The notes under the pieces were generated by a model. It made no database searches, was not told the origin of the DNA, and worked only from the letters and a program-made list of their open reading frames with translations. A stretch of 45,141 bases of DNA from Candidatus Omnitrophota bacterium (GTDB taxonomy: Bacteria > Omnitrophota > Omnitrophia > Omnitrophales > Aquincolibacteriaceae): positions 1-45,141 of the forward strand of contig CAIJHQ010000029.1 of assembly GCA_903820505.1 (NCBI GenBank), given 5' to 3'. A program made the position numbers and the translations under genes. The stretch's first letter is position 1. Every line of letters begins with the position of its first letter. Below, in pieces: positions 16,412-24,267 of this stretch.

Positions 16412-16977
16412 TTTGAAAAATCGAGGAAGTTCTTTAAGAGCTGCATACCGGATCTGGTCATGATGGATTCGGGATGGAATTGAACACCCCAAGTCGGATA
16501 GGTCTTATGTTTCAAACCCATGATCTCACCGTCCCGGGTCCAGGCAGTGATCGTCAGTTCTTTAGGGAGCGACTTTTTTTCTACCAGGAGCGAATGATAC
16601 CTTGTCGCGATGAACGGGTTCGGGATCTTCCGGAAAATAGCATCGCTGCTGTGATAGATCTTCGAGGTTTTGCCGTGCATGATGTTCGCCGCGCGCACCA
16701 CTTTTCCGCCGAACACATGCCCGATGCACTGGTGGCCGAGACACACCCCCAGGATCGGAACGGTACCGCTGAACGCGCGGATCACATCGCAGGAAATACC
16801 GGCTTCTTTGGGCGTGCGGGGACCCGGCGACACAACGATACGCCGCGGTCTGAGCCGCCTGATCTCCGCGATCGTGATCTCGTCGTTACGCCGGACACGC
16901 GGGTCGGCACCCAACTCGCCCAGATACTGGACCAAATTGTAAGTGAACGAGTCGTAATTATCGATGACCAGCAGCAT
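16408..16977 (-). CDS. trpG: anthranilate synthase glutaminase component TrpG
   Basis: A 189-residue class I glutamine amidotransferase from ATG 16977, preceded by GGAGA at nine bases. It releases ammonia from glutamine for TrpE. The opening is [18 protein letters not shown], the oxyanion region is [11 protein letters not shown], the catalytic Cys is in [10 protein letters not shown] and the His-Glu pair is in VQFHPES. It may also serve in folate synthesis (PabA), as in many bacteria, but its place between trpE and trpD supports the tryptophan role. Confidence 0.96.
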   Translation of the reverse strand: MLLVIDNYDSFTYNLVQYLGELGADPRVRRNDEITIAEIRRLRPRRIVVSPGPRTPKEAGISCDVIRAFSGTVPILGVCLGHQCIGHVFGGKVVRAANIMHGKTSKIYHSSDAIFRKIPNPFIATRYHSLLVEKKSLPKELTITAWTRDGEIMGLKHKTYPTWGVQFHPESIMTRSGMQLLKNFLDFSK

Positions 16978-17018
16978 GAGTACCGTTCTCCATTTGATAT
17001 TAAAGGTCAAATGCAGTA

Positions 17019-18494
17019 TTAAAAGAGATTCCTCGCTTCGATAGCCTTTAAAAGGGCTTTTGATTTATTGACGGTCTCTTCGTATTCCCGGCCCGGATCG
17101 GAATCCTTGACGATCCCGGCGCCCGCCTGAAGATACATTTGATCCCTGTTCAGCATGATGGTCCGGATCGTGATGCACATGTCCATGTCGCCGTCGAAAC
17201 CGAAATAACCGAGACATCCGCCATAGGGACCGCGCGCCTCAGGCTCCAACTCATCGATGATCTGCATCGCGCGTACCTTTGGGGCACCCGAAAGAGTTCC
17301 CGCCGGAAAAGTCGCGCGTAAAAGGTCCATGGCCGTTCTGCCTTTCTTAAGCTTGCTCTGAACGCGGCTCACAAGGTGCATCACATGGGAATACCGTTCA
17401 ACGAACGCGAATTTCTCCACGCGCACGGACTTGAACTCCGAAACGCGGCCGAGGTCGTTTCGGCCCAAGTCCACGAGCATCAGATGCTCGGCCATTTCCT
17501 TGACGGATCCCTTGAGCCGTTTTTCAAACAGAAGATCCTGTTTCAGAGTGGCGCCGCGGGGACGTGTTCCCGCTATCGGCCGCACTTCCGCAAGGTTTTT
17601 TGTCTTCTTGACGAGCATTTCAGGCGAAGACCCGATGAGACGGAACGAGCCGCTCCTGAAGTAGAACATATAAGGCGAGGGGTTGATCGACCGCAGCGAG
17701 CGGTAGATCTGAAAATCATGACCGCCATGATGCTTCAGATTAAAACGCTGAGACAGAACGACCTGGATGCAGTCGCCCGCCCGGATATATTCCTTGATCC
17801 GCTTTACTTTATTCTCGAAGGCCGCGCGGGACGTGTTCGACCGAAGCGCGGGGACCGATGCCGAGGGCTTTATCGCCGGGAGTTTGAGCGGCTTTTGGAT
17901 CAGGCGCCGGTATTTGGACATCTGGCTCAGACCGTTCCGGTAAGCGGCGTCCGGGGACGAGAACCAGTCCAGGTTCACCAGAATGACGATCGAGAGTGTT
18001 TTCCGGAAATGGTCAAAGACGACGAAATCCTCGACGCGGAAAAAGATCCCGCGCGGAAATCCGGGACCTTTCTTTGCCGAAAGGCGGATCGATTCGAAAT
18101 CCTGCACATTCTCATACGAAAGATAGCCGACGAACCCTCCGCGGAATCCCGGAAAAGCCTCGGGATTCGCCAGACGGCGTTCCCCGAGTTCCTTCTCGAG
18201 CACGCTAAGAAGCCGCGTATTCTTAAGAACTTTGGTCCTTTTCTTTTCCGTCAGCTTGACATGCTTCCCCGCGGACTCGTAAACCGCCGAAGGTTCGATC
18301 CCGAGAAATGAAAAACGGCCGATCTTTTCTTCCTGTTCCGCGGACTCGAGCAAAAACGCGTGGCGCGCAGTCCGGGATATCTTCAGGAAACTCGAGACCG
18401 GCGTTTCAAGATCGGCGGGAAACGTCTCCGCAAGCGCTACGACATTGCCTTTGCGGGCGATCTTTTTGAACGTTTTCAGATCGGGAGCGATCAT
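17019..18494 (-). CDS. trpE: anthranilate synthase component I TrpE
   Basis: A 491-residue chorismate-binding enzyme that makes anthranilate from chorismate using ammonia from TrpG. The N-terminal [19 protein letters not shown] (from ~47) includes the LLES motif that forms the tryptophan feedback site, so allosteric inhibition is expected. The catalytic domain shows [59 protein letters not shown] and the final [10 protein letters not shown]. Its ATG overlaps the hisI stop (ATGA), so it is co-translated with hisI. A 41-base gap separates it from trpG. Confidence 0.97.
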   Translation of the reverse strand: MIAPDLKTFKKIARKGNVVALAETFPADLETPVSSFLKISRTARHAFLLESAEQEEKIGRFSFLGIEPSAVYESAGKHVKLTEKKRTKVLKNTRLLSVLEKELGERRLANPEAFPGFRGGFVGYLSYENVQDFESIRLSAKKGPGFPRGIFFRVEDFVVFDHFRKTLSIVILVNLDWFSSPDAAYRNGLSQMSKYRRLIQKPLKLPAIKPSASVPALRSNTSRAAFENKVKRIKEYIRAGDCIQVVLSQRFNLKHHGGHDFQIYRSLRSINPSPYMFYFRSGSFRLIGSSPEMLVKKTKNLAEVRPIAGTRPRGATLKQDLLFEKRLKGSVKEMAEHLMLVDLGRNDLGRVSEFKSVRVEKFAFVERYSHVMHLVSRVQSKLKKGRTAMDLLRATFPAGTLSGAPKVRAMQIIDELEPEARGPYGGCLGYFGFDGDMDMCITIRTIMLNRDQMYLQAGAGIVKDSDPGREYEETVNKSKALLKAIEARNLF

Positions 18495-18868
18495 TTTTTG
18501 TAGGTTTTCTCCGGATCAAAGACTTTTTCCTGTGTCACGCGGACGATATTACCGCGGTCGTCCATTTCGTGGACAAAACAAGTGCGATACCCGAGGTGGC
18601 AGGCCCCTCCTTTTTGGGTTACGCGGACGAGGAGCGTGTCCTTGTCGCAGTCCGTTAGGACCTGAACGACGTCCTGTGTGTGGCCGGAACTTTCCCCCTT
18701 GACCCAGTACTGGTTGCGGGACCGGGAAAAGAAAACGGTATGTCTCTCCTTGAGGGTCCTCTCGACGGCGGTCTTATCCATGTAGGCAAGCATCAAAACT
18801 TCATCGGACTTTGCGTCCTGGATAATGACCGGCAACAACCCTTGGGCGTTGTATTTCAGATCTTCCAT
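18491..18868 (-). CDS. hisI: phosphoribosyl-AMP cyclohydrolase HisI
   Basis: A 125-residue stand-alone HisI, without the HisE pyrophosphohydrolase domain. It opens the purine ring of PR-AMP in histidine synthesis. Motifs: LPVIIQDAKSDEVLMLAYMD, TVFFSRSRNQYWVKGESSG, the metal-binding LTDCDKDTLLVRV with the D-x-D type residues, and GGACHLGYRTCF with the conserved Cys pair. ATG 18868 is chosen because AAGGAGA lies ten bases upstream; a longer in-frame start at 18970 lies upstream of the predicted promoter boxes. It is the first gene of the hisI-trpEGDCF unit, far from the other his genes. Confidence 0.96.
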   Translation of the reverse strand: MEDLKYNAQGLLPVIIQDAKSDEVLMLAYMDKTAVERTLKERHTVFFSRSRNQYWVKGESSGHTQDVVQVLTDCDKDTLLVRVTQKGGACHLGYRTCFVHEMDDRGNIVRVTQEKVFDPEKTYKK

Positions 18869-18932
18869 ACGCTTGTATTCTCCTTTGAACAATGGAGTTA
18901 CGGCAAAACTCAAATTCTCTTGATGGGTGCTG

Positions 18933-18960
18933 AGTATGACACAAACAGAGTATGTGTCAA
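18933..18960 (-). promoter_or_regulatory. hisI-trp promoter with palindromic operator in spacer
   Basis: On the minus strand a perfect -35 TTGACA (18960-18955) and -10 CATACT (18938-18933) are 16 bases apart. Between and overlapping them is a perfect inverted repeat TGACACA/TGTGTCA (arms 18953-18959 and 18937-18943, 9-base spacer). A repressor bound there would block polymerase. The ~57-base leader before hisI has no short Trp-rich reading frame and no terminator, so classic attenuation is not indicated. It does not look like the TrpR operator consensus. Confidence 0.55.
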
Positions 18961-19007
18961 GTGGATACACCTTATGGTCTTCCGAGGTGAATTGGTTCGG
19001 GGTGTGC

Positions 19008-19220
19008 CTAGAGGACGGCTATCGTTTGGCCGTTATATTCGACGCGTTGTCCGCGCCTGATCTTGCATCCCTTGCGGGTTTCAACGTTTCCGTCAACCTT
19101 CACCAGGGAGTCCGCGATCGCATGCTTGGCCGCTCCTCCGCTGTCGCATAAGCTGCATGCCTTGAGAAGCTTGCAGAGTTCGATGAAGTCACCGGTCAGG
19201 GCGAACGGCGTCTCATTCAT
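19008..19220 (-). CDS. small S4-domain RNA-binding protein (YbcJ/YaaA type)
   Basis: A 70-residue protein that is essentially a single S4 RNA-binding fold: an N-terminal helix pair (FIELCKLLKACSLCDSGGAAKHAI) followed by the strand-loop VKVDGNVETRKGCKIRRGQRVEYNGQTI, where the V-N/D-G-x-x-x-T/R-x-x-x-x-I/L-R-x-G-D/Q pattern is typical. Such proteins bind rRNA or tRNA. The ATG at 19220 is preferred because it overlaps the ABC-F stop by eight bases and gives a standard domain start. Transcribed with the ABC-F gene; function otherwise unknown. Confidence 0.85.
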   Translation of the reverse strand: MNETPFALTGDFIELCKLLKACSLCDSGGAAKHAIADSLVKVDGNVETRKGCKIRRGQRVEYNGQTIAVL

Positions 19221-20835
19221 GGGGGTACAGGGCGGCACGCTTGGCCTTCAATTCCGGATCCAGCAAATACTCGTCCAATGTGGTTTCCCGGCGATCGATA
19301 ACGCCGCGCGGCGTCAATTCGACGATACGGTTCGCAACCGTCTGGACAAATTGATGGTCGTGAGAGGTAAAAAGAACGGTCCCGCCGAATTTTTCAAGCC
19401 CCTGGTTGAGCGCGGTGATCGATTCCAGGTCCAGATGGTTGGTCGGCTCGTCCATGATCAGAACATTGGCGCCGGAAAGCATCATCCGCGCGAGCATGCA
19501 ACGCACCCGTTCGCCGCCGGAGAGGACCGACGCTTTTTTTAACGATTCTTCGCCCGAAAAAAGCATGCGCCCCAAAAAGCCGCGAACGAAATTCTCGTCC
19601 TTTTCTTTGGAGAACTGACGCAGCCAATCCACAAGGTCGAGATCGGTCTCGAAATATTTCCTGTTCTCTTTCGGGAAATAGGCCCGGATCGTCGAAACAC
19701 CCCACTTGAACCTTCCCGCGTCCGGCGCAACCTCCCCCATCAGGATCTGAAAAAGAGCGGATTTGACGCGGTCCAGAGCGCCGATGAACGCGATCTTGTC
19801 GCCCTTATCTACCCGCAGGTCCAACCCCTTGAACAGGACCTCTCCCTCGATGGATTTTTCAAGTCCTTCGATCTCAAGCAGGTCATTGCCGGCTTCCCGC
19901 TCCGGTTTGAAAACGATGTTCGGATACCGGCGGGATGAAGGACGGATATCCTCCAACGTCAGTTTTTCGAGAAGTTTTTTGCGCGATGTCGCCTGACGCG
20001 ATTTCGATGCGTTGGCGCTGAATCGCGCGATAAAAGCCTGGAGCTCCCTGCGTTTTTCCTCGATGTTCTTATTCGACTCGCTCTTTTGACGTGCCGCCAG
20101 CTGGCTGGATTCATACCAGAATGAATAGTTCCCGGTATAAAGCTGGATCCTGCCGAAATCAATGTCCGCGATGTGCGTGCAGACCCGGTCCAGAAAATGA
20201 CGGTCGTGCGAGACCACGATGGCGGTATTCTTAAAGTCATAAAGAAAATCCTCGAGCCAAAGACAGGTCTCCACATCCAGATGGTTCGTGGGCTCATCAA
20301 GCAGGAGAACGTCGGGGTTGCCGAAAAGTGCTTGGGCGAGCAACACGCGGACCTTTTGCCCCGCTTCGAGCTGGCTCATCGGAATTTCGTGCAACGCGTC
20401 CGGGATGCCGAGATCGCTCAAGAGCTTCGCGGCTTCGGCCTCCGCGTCCCATCCGTGCATCTCCGTGAATTCGTGCTCGATCTCCGAAGCGCGTATTCCG
20501 TCGGCATCGGAAAAGTCCGGTTTGGCGTAGATCGCTTCCTTTTCGCGGATGAGATCATAGAGTTTTTGATGTCCCATGATCACGGTCCGCAGTACCGTAA
20601 AAGCGTCGAAAGCGAATTGGTCCTGCTTGAGCGTGGAGATACGTTCGTTCTTCCCCACGGCCACGGACCCCGCGTTGGATTCGATCTCGCCGGACAATAT
20701 TTTCAAAAAAGTGGATTTGCCCGAGCCGTTGGCCCCGATGAGCCCATAGCAGTTCCCGGGAGTGAACATGATATTCACGTTCTCAAAAAGCACTCTTTTT
20801 CCGAATTGTAGGGTTACACCATTCGCTGAGATCAT
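19213..20835 (-). CDS. ABC-F family ATPase (YbiT/YkpA-like)
   Basis: A 540-residue soluble protein with two ABC ATPase domains and no membrane part, as in ABC-F ribosome-associated factors. First domain: Walker A GANGSGKST (~33-41), a variant signature MSQLEAGQKVR and Walker B DVLLLDEPTNHLD. A charged linker (~240-300, SNKNIEEKRRELQ) corresponds to the P-site tRNA-interaction motif. Second domain: degenerate Walker A GALDRVKSA, signature LSGGERVRCML and Walker B NVLIMDEPTNHLD. Overall likeness is to YbiT/YkpA. Expected role: modulating stalled or vacant ribosomes. It overlaps an S4 RNA-binding gene and lacks a clear Shine-Dalgarno. Confidence 0.93.
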   Translation of the reverse strand: MISANGVTLQFGKRVLFENVNIMFTPGNCYGLIGANGSGKSTFLKILSGEIESNAGSVAVGKNERISTLKQDQFAFDAFTVLRTVIMGHQKLYDLIREKEAIYAKPDFSDADGIRASEIEHEFTEMHGWDAEAEAAKLLSDLGIPDALHEIPMSQLEAGQKVRVLLAQALFGNPDVLLLDEPTNHLDVETCLWLEDFLYDFKNTAIVVSHDRHFLDRVCTHIADIDFGRIQLYTGNYSFWYESSQLAARQKSESNKNIEEKRRELQAFIARFSANASKSRQATSRKKLLEKLTLEDIRPSSRRYPNIVFKPEREAGNDLLEIEGLEKSIEGEVLFKGLDLRVDKGDKIAFIGALDRVKSALFQILMGEVAPDAGRFKWGVSTIRAYFPKENRKYFETDLDLVDWLRQFSKEKDENFVRGFLGRMLFSGEESLKKASVLSGGERVRCMLARMMLSGANVLIMDEPTNHLDLESITALNQGLEKFGGTVLFTSHDHQFVQTVANRIVELTPRGVIDRRETTLDEYLLDPELKAKRAALYPHE

Positions 20836-20957
20836 AAGTTGGTCAGAAAATCTTCTGCGTCATTGAGGCGAACTGCCCAGCCAACCGGAAGGAGCCCACG
20901 CAGGCAGACCCCTCCCGGGGCCACTAATCCTTCTCTGGGGGAAGAAACTAGAACGAG
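20836..20957. other. GC-rich, structure-prone gap ahead of the ABC-F gene; unassigned
   Basis: This 122-base gap contains several complementary blocks: CCCC/GGGG around 20910-20920 with a short loop, CTGCC/GGCAG (20873-20877 with 20903-20907) enclosing CCGGAAGG, and CTTC/GAAG near 20930-20944. It could hold a terminator for the zinc-ribbon gene, a regulatory leader for the ABC-F gene, or a small RNA on either strand. It resembles no RNA family I can name with confidence; the GGAA loop recalls bacterial SRP RNA but the conserved flanks do not match. Confidence 0.3.
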
Positions 20958-21125
20958 TTAACGACCGCCGTCTTTACGCTTTGCAAAACAATCTTTGCAG
21001 TAAACGGGACGATCTTCACTCGGCTTGAAAGGAACTTCACATTCTTTTTTGCAATCCCCGCAAACCGCTTTATGCATTTCTCTCGGCCGACCACTAAACC
21101 CGCCGCCACCCTGCTGGAACGCCAT
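20958..21125 (-). CDS. 55-aa CxxC zinc-ribbon protein
   Basis: ATG 21125 is preceded by AAGGAGG at four bases. The product starts with a glycine-rich lead (MAFQQGGGGFSGRPREM), then HKAVCGDCKKECEVPFKPSE and DRPVYCKDCFAKRKDGGR. Two CxxC knuckles (C22xxC25 and C43xxC46) predict one zinc site. Proteins of this type (CxxC-x17-CxxC, with the VPFKP and RPVYCxDCF blocks) are common in many uncultured bacterial phyla and have no assigned role; nucleic-acid binding is a guess. It has its own promoter and leader and lies between the rlpA-like gene and the ABC-F gene. Confidence 0.85.
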   Translation of the reverse strand: MAFQQGGGGFSGRPREMHKAVCGDCKKECEVPFKPSEDRPVYCKDCFAKRKDGGR

Positions 21126-21155
21126 GTTGCCTCCTTATGCTTCGTTTAAAACTCT

Positions 21156-21181
21156 GGAACTCATGTTCCGTAAAAGGAACA
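21156..21181 (-). promoter_or_regulatory. alternating GGAAC/GTTCC repeats in zinc-ribbon leader
   Basis: Three short blocks, GGAAC (21156-21160), GTTCC (21165-21169) and GGAAC (21176-21180), lie just downstream of the predicted promoter. The middle one can pair with either neighbour, giving two mutually exclusive small hairpins; the right-hand pair extends to TGTTCC/GGAACA. This could be an operator near +1 or a simple RNA switch. The evidence is symmetry only. Confidence 0.35.
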
Positions 21182-21186
21182 GTCTC

Positions 21187-21215
21187 ATTATGCTACAGGA
21201 TCTGCCGCGAAGCAA
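21187..21215 (-). promoter_or_regulatory. sigma-70-like promoter for the zinc-ribbon gene
   Basis: On the minus strand -35 TTGCTT (21215-21210) and -10 CATAAT (21192-21187) are separated by 17 bases. The -10 has five of six consensus bases, the -35 only three. It lies 62 bases before the ATG and inside an AT-richer gap. Confidence 0.4.
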
Positions 21216-21247
21216 GAACTCCGACGAAAAAGATATAGCACCTGTTT

Positions 21248-21679
21248 TCATTTTCTTTTGGCAGTGGGAAGAACCGCCACGATGATCAATCCCCGGTCGG
21301 TACTCGCGATCCGCTTGAACGCGGCCCTGGTAAGGTCGATCTCCCGCCGTAAACGCTTGCTGGGACCGCGGTCATTCACCCGGCAGACCACCCACTTTCC
21401 ATTCAGCGTATTAATGACCAAAAGTTTTTCCCCAAAAGGATAATCCCACGTTGCGCAGGTGATCTCCCGGTCGTTGAATTTCTCGCCGTTGGCCGTGCGC
21501 TCGTTGATGTTCCGGTCCGTCTCGCTGTACCAGGAGGCGATCCCGAGCCGCGACCGCGAAAAATCCAGATCCGGAAAGCGGGTATGCAGATCGTTCGTGT
21601 AATTCCAGAAAAGAACTCCGGCGACCATGAGAAGGATCAACAGGAGTGGTTTCAGGAATCGTATTTTAATGTTAAGCAT
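21248..21679 (-). CDS. RlpA-like double-psi beta-barrel protein, membrane-anchored
   Basis: A 143-residue protein with an N-terminal membrane anchor (~9-25) and a small RlpA-like barrel: GIASWYS (46-52), TANGEKFND (62-70), the PFGEKLLVINTLNGKWVVCRVNDRGP block (81-106) and EIDLTRAAFKRIA (113-125). RlpA proteins act at the septum, some as lytic transglycosylases on naked glycan. Here the usual AH(K/R)TLPFG is replaced by CATWDYPFG, so the conserved His is missing while the Glu and Asp positions remain; activity is doubtful. No SPOR domain is present. It follows hisF by 30 bases and may be the end of the his unit. Confidence 0.8.
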   Translation of the reverse strand: MLNIKIRFLKPLLLILLMVAGVLFWNYTNDLHTRFPDLDFSRSRLGIASWYSETDRNINERTANGEKFNDREITCATWDYPFGEKLLVINTLNGKWVVCRVNDRGPSKRLRREIDLTRAAFKRIASTDRGLIIVAVLPTAKRK

Positions 21680-21709
21680 AAATTCTCGTCTTAAAGGTCT
21701 CTCGGGGCT

Positions 21710-22468
21710 CTACATCCGGACAGAAATGCCTTTGCTTCTGAGAAAAGCCTTGGTTTCCGGGATCGTGAACTCTCCGAAATGAAAGATCGATGCGGCAAGA
21801 CAAGCATCCGCCTTCCCTGCCGTAAAGGCCTCAAAGAGATGATTCAGCTTTCCCGCGCCCCCGGAGGCGATAACAGGGATCCCCACGGACTCGGAGATGC
21901 GCCGTGTCAGTTCAAGATCATAACCGTCTTTCGTTCCGTCGCGATCCATGCTGGTGAGAAGGATCTCTCCGGCGCCGAGCTTTTCCGCGCGCTTCGCCCA
22001 TTGGACCGCATCGAGGCCCGTGGGATTCCGGCCGCCATGCGTATAGACGCCCCAGCGGTCCCTGGTTTCGCGTTTTGCATCGATCGCGACGACAATGCAC
22101 TGACTCCCGAACCTCTTGCTGGCTTCGAGAACGAATTTCGGATCTTTGATCGCTCCGGTATTAAGAGAAACTTTATCGCAACCGGTCTTTAGAAGATCCC
22201 GGATATCCTGGAGGGTGTTGATACCGCCGCCGACGGTAAAAGGGATGAAGATCGTGGCCGCGACCTTCTCAGCGACTTCGATCATGGTCCGGCGTTTTTC
22301 GTGGGATGCCGTGATATCAAGAAAGATCAGCTCATCGGCTCGCTGCTGGTCATAGGCCCGGGCACAGGATACGGGATCGCCCGCGTCCCTCAACGAGACG
22401 AACTTGACGCCCTTGACGACCCGCCCTTCGCTGACGTCAAGGCATGGAATGATGCGCCTGGCGAACAT
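21710..22468 (-). CDS. hisF: imidazole glycerol phosphate synthase cyclase subunit HisF
   Basis: A 252-residue TIM barrel with catalytic D11 (IIPCLDV) and D130 (VVAIDAKR), phosphate-binding VGGGI and the late ASGGAG, plus [15 protein letters not shown]. Together with HisH it converts PRFAR to IGP and AICAR using ammonia. Length is normal. Only one base separates it from the stop of the membrane protein upstream, so translation is probably coupled to it. HisH is encoded two genes upstream in the same unit. Confidence 0.98.
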   Translation of the reverse strand: MFARRIIPCLDVSEGRVVKGVKFVSLRDAGDPVSCARAYDQQRADELIFLDITASHEKRRTMIEVAEKVAATIFIPFTVGGGINTLQDIRDLLKTGCDKVSLNTGAIKDPKFVLEASKRFGSQCIVVAIDAKRETRDRWGVYTHGGRNPTGLDAVQWAKRAEKLGAGEILLTSMDRDGTKDGYDLELTRRISESVGIPVIASGGAGKLNHLFEAFTAGKADACLAASIFHFGEFTIPETKAFLRSKGISVRM

Positions 22469-22469
22469 G

Positions 22470-22874
22470 TCAGAAGGTCATCTGGTTGTTCTCAAGCTGC
22501 TTCAGGACGTAGACCGTGGAGGTAGCAAAAGCGATCAAATGGGACATAATGGAAAAAAGAACGGTCAGGACAATGAGGAAGACCATAGCGACCTCATAAA
22601 GCGAAGCTTGGCGGAAATCGGCGGTCTGCCAGAAAAAAATGAACAGCATGAGAGAGCCCAGAAAAAGGACCCACCCCGGAATACATTTTTTAACATAGGC
22701 CTTTTTGATCTCCTGGTACCATTTGGAATTCAAGCCCTTCGCCCGTTTGAGTAGACTGCGGAAGAAAAAGCCGCGGATGAGAAGGAAGACAAGCAGGTAG
22801 AAAATACCCACCATGGCCCAGGACCAGGCGCGCTGCGTAAGGACCGTGTCCCAAAGATTCTTAAGGTTGTCCAT
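22470..22874 (-). CDS. unknown three-helix membrane protein nested in his operon
   Basis: A 134-residue protein with three predicted membrane helices (~18-39, ~66-83 and ~94-118) and a basic segment after the first helix ([24 protein letters not shown]). I do not recognise a family. Its ATG lies inside the hisA 3' end (14-base overlap) and its stop is one base before the hisF ATG, so it is firmly built into the operon between two core his genes. No cofactor or catalytic motif is visible. A transporter or regulatory role in histidine synthesis would be pure guesswork. Confidence 0.75.
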   Translation of the reverse strand: MDNLKNLWDTVLTQRAWSWAMVGIFYLLVFLLIRGFFFRSLLKRAKGLNSKWYQEIKKAYVKKCIPGWVLFLGSLMLFIFFWQTADFRQASLYEVAMVFLIVLTVLFSIMSHLIAFATSTVYVLKQLENNQMTF

Positions 22875-23619
22875 GCGTTTCCTCCCCCATCTTTTGGATC
22901 AGCCGGAGCGCCTCATTGAGCGTGAACCGTTTGTCATAAAGCGCCTTGCCGATGATCGCACCCTCAAAATTCGCCTCGCTTATTGTTCGGCATTTTTCGA
23001 TATCGGTTAACCGGCTAATGCCGCCGGAAAGAATGATGTGCGCCCGGCTTTTGCGCAGGATGCCGCGCAGTTTTCCCCAGTTCGGGCCCTTCAACGCTCC
23101 ATCCTTTTCAATGTCGGTGTAGATCAGGGTATTGACCCCACATTCGTTGAAGAGTTTGAGCGCCTCCGCGAGCGTAACGCTCCCGTCCTCGGTCCAGCCC
23201 GCCGTTTTCACGTGGTCATTACGCACATCCAGTCCCACAGCGAGACGGTCGCCGAACTGGCGCACGGCCGTTTCAAGGAACGTCCGGTCCACCGCCTTAG
23301 TACCGACGACGACGCGCGCAACCCCGCGATCAAGCAGTTCTTCGATGTCCCCGAGGTTGCGGACCCCGCCGCCGAACTGGATCTTCGCCTTAACGCTCCG
23401 GAGGATCGCGGAAAGCGCCGCTCCGTTCGTGAGCGAGCCCGCTTTGGCGCCTTCCAGGTCCACAACGTGGATCCACCGGGCGCCCTCATTCTCCCAATCC
23501 CTGGCTATTTCAGCCGGATCGTTGGAATAAACGGTACAGGCATTGAAATCGCCTTGCCGGAGGCGTACGACCTTGCCCTGATAAAGGTCGATCGCAGGAT
23601 AGAGGTTCACGGTCACCAT
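22861..23619 (-). CDS. hisA: ProFAR isomerase HisA
   Basis: A 252-residue TIM barrel that isomerises ProFAR to PRFAR. Catalytic aspartates are D11 (YPAIDLYQGKVVRL) and D131 (VGLDVRND); FGGGVRN and ILSGGISR are the phosphate loops. The TrpF-like dual enzyme PriA is not implied because a separate trpF is present. Its ATG overlaps the hisH stop by seven bases (ATGGTGA), and its end overlaps the membrane-protein start by 14 bases. Half-barrel symmetry with HisF is evident. Confidence 0.98.
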   Translation of the reverse strand: MVTVNLYPAIDLYQGKVVRLRQGDFNACTVYSNDPAEIARDWENEGARWIHVVDLEGAKAGSLTNGAALSAILRSVKAKIQFGGGVRNLGDIEELLDRGVARVVVGTKAVDRTFLETAVRQFGDRLAVGLDVRNDHVKTAGWTEDGSVTLAEALKLFNECGVNTLIYTDIEKDGALKGPNWGKLRGILRKSRAHIILSGGISRLTDIEKCRTISEANFEGAIIGKALYDKRFTLNEALRLIQKMGEETHGQP

Positions 23620-24218
23620 CCGATAAAGTTCTTCAGGATCCGCAGCCCCACGTCCTGACTTTTTTCCGGATGGAATTGCGTCGCAAATATATGATCATTC
23701 CCCACCACCGCCGGAAAGATCTCCCGCCCGTACCTGCACGTCGCCAAACTGATGGCGGAGGAAGCCGGTTTCGCGTAATACGAATGGACGAAATAAAAAT
23801 AGTCTCCGGAGGCGATCCCCTCAAGTAACGGATGCTTTTTGCAGATCCGGAGATCGTTCCATCCCATGTGCGGCACCTTGACGTTCCCGGAACGGAATGC
23901 CCGGACCTTTCCCTTGAAAAGACCGAGCCCCTTAACGCCGGGGGCTTCTTCACTTTTTTCGAAGAACAGATGGAGACCGAGACAAACCCCCGCGAGCTTG
24001 ACCTTCCGCGCGACGAGATCTTTAAGAGGTTCGATAAAACCCCGGGTTTTGATCTCTTTCATGGCATCGCCGAACGCACCGACCCCGGGAAGGATCACTT
24101 TCTTCGCACGGACAAGGTCTTTGCCTTTTGTGCAGATCTTGTACGATGCCCCGAGATATTCGAGCGCCTTGGAGACGCTGCGGAGGTTCCCCATGCCGTA
24201 ATCAATAATGGCGATCAT
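23613..24218 (-). CDS. hisH: imidazole glycerol phosphate synthase glutaminase subunit HisH
   Basis: A 201-residue class I glutamine amidotransferase from ATG 24218; upstream in-frame sequence belongs to the hisB region and is not counted. Motifs: the opening IAIIDYGMGNLRSVSKAL, VILPGVGAFGDAM, catalytic C79 in AGVCLGLHLFF, and the His-Glu pair in ATQFHPEKS. It feeds ammonia to HisF. AAGGAG lies a rather long 13 bases upstream. It sits 49 bases after hisB. Confidence 0.97.
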   Translation of the reverse strand: MIAIIDYGMGNLRSVSKALEYLGASYKICTKGKDLVRAKKVILPGVGAFGDAMKEIKTRGFIEPLKDLVARKVKLAGVCLGLHLFFEKSEEAPGVKGLGLFKGKVRAFRSGNVKVPHMGWNDLRICKKHPLLEGIASGDYFYFVHSYYAKPASSAISLATCRYGREIFPAVVGNDHIFATQFHPEKSQDVGLRILKNFIGW

Positions 24219-24267
24219 TCGAGGTTCGATCTCCTTCGTCGCAATTGATGGGTCTTCGGAGAACTGC

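Noticed and set aside
18869-18960. trp attenuator, T-box or Trp-rich leader peptide ahead of hisI-trpE.
   Set aside because: The leader is only about 57 bases after the predicted start point, with no terminator hairpin, no T-box core and no short frame with tandem Trp codons.
20866-20920. Possible bacterial SRP RNA (GGCGAACTGCCCAG...CCGGAAGG on the plus strand).
   Set aside because: The GGAA tetraloop fits, but the nearly invariant AGCAG-type internal loop after it is absent and reads AGCCCACG. Kept only as an unassigned structured gap.
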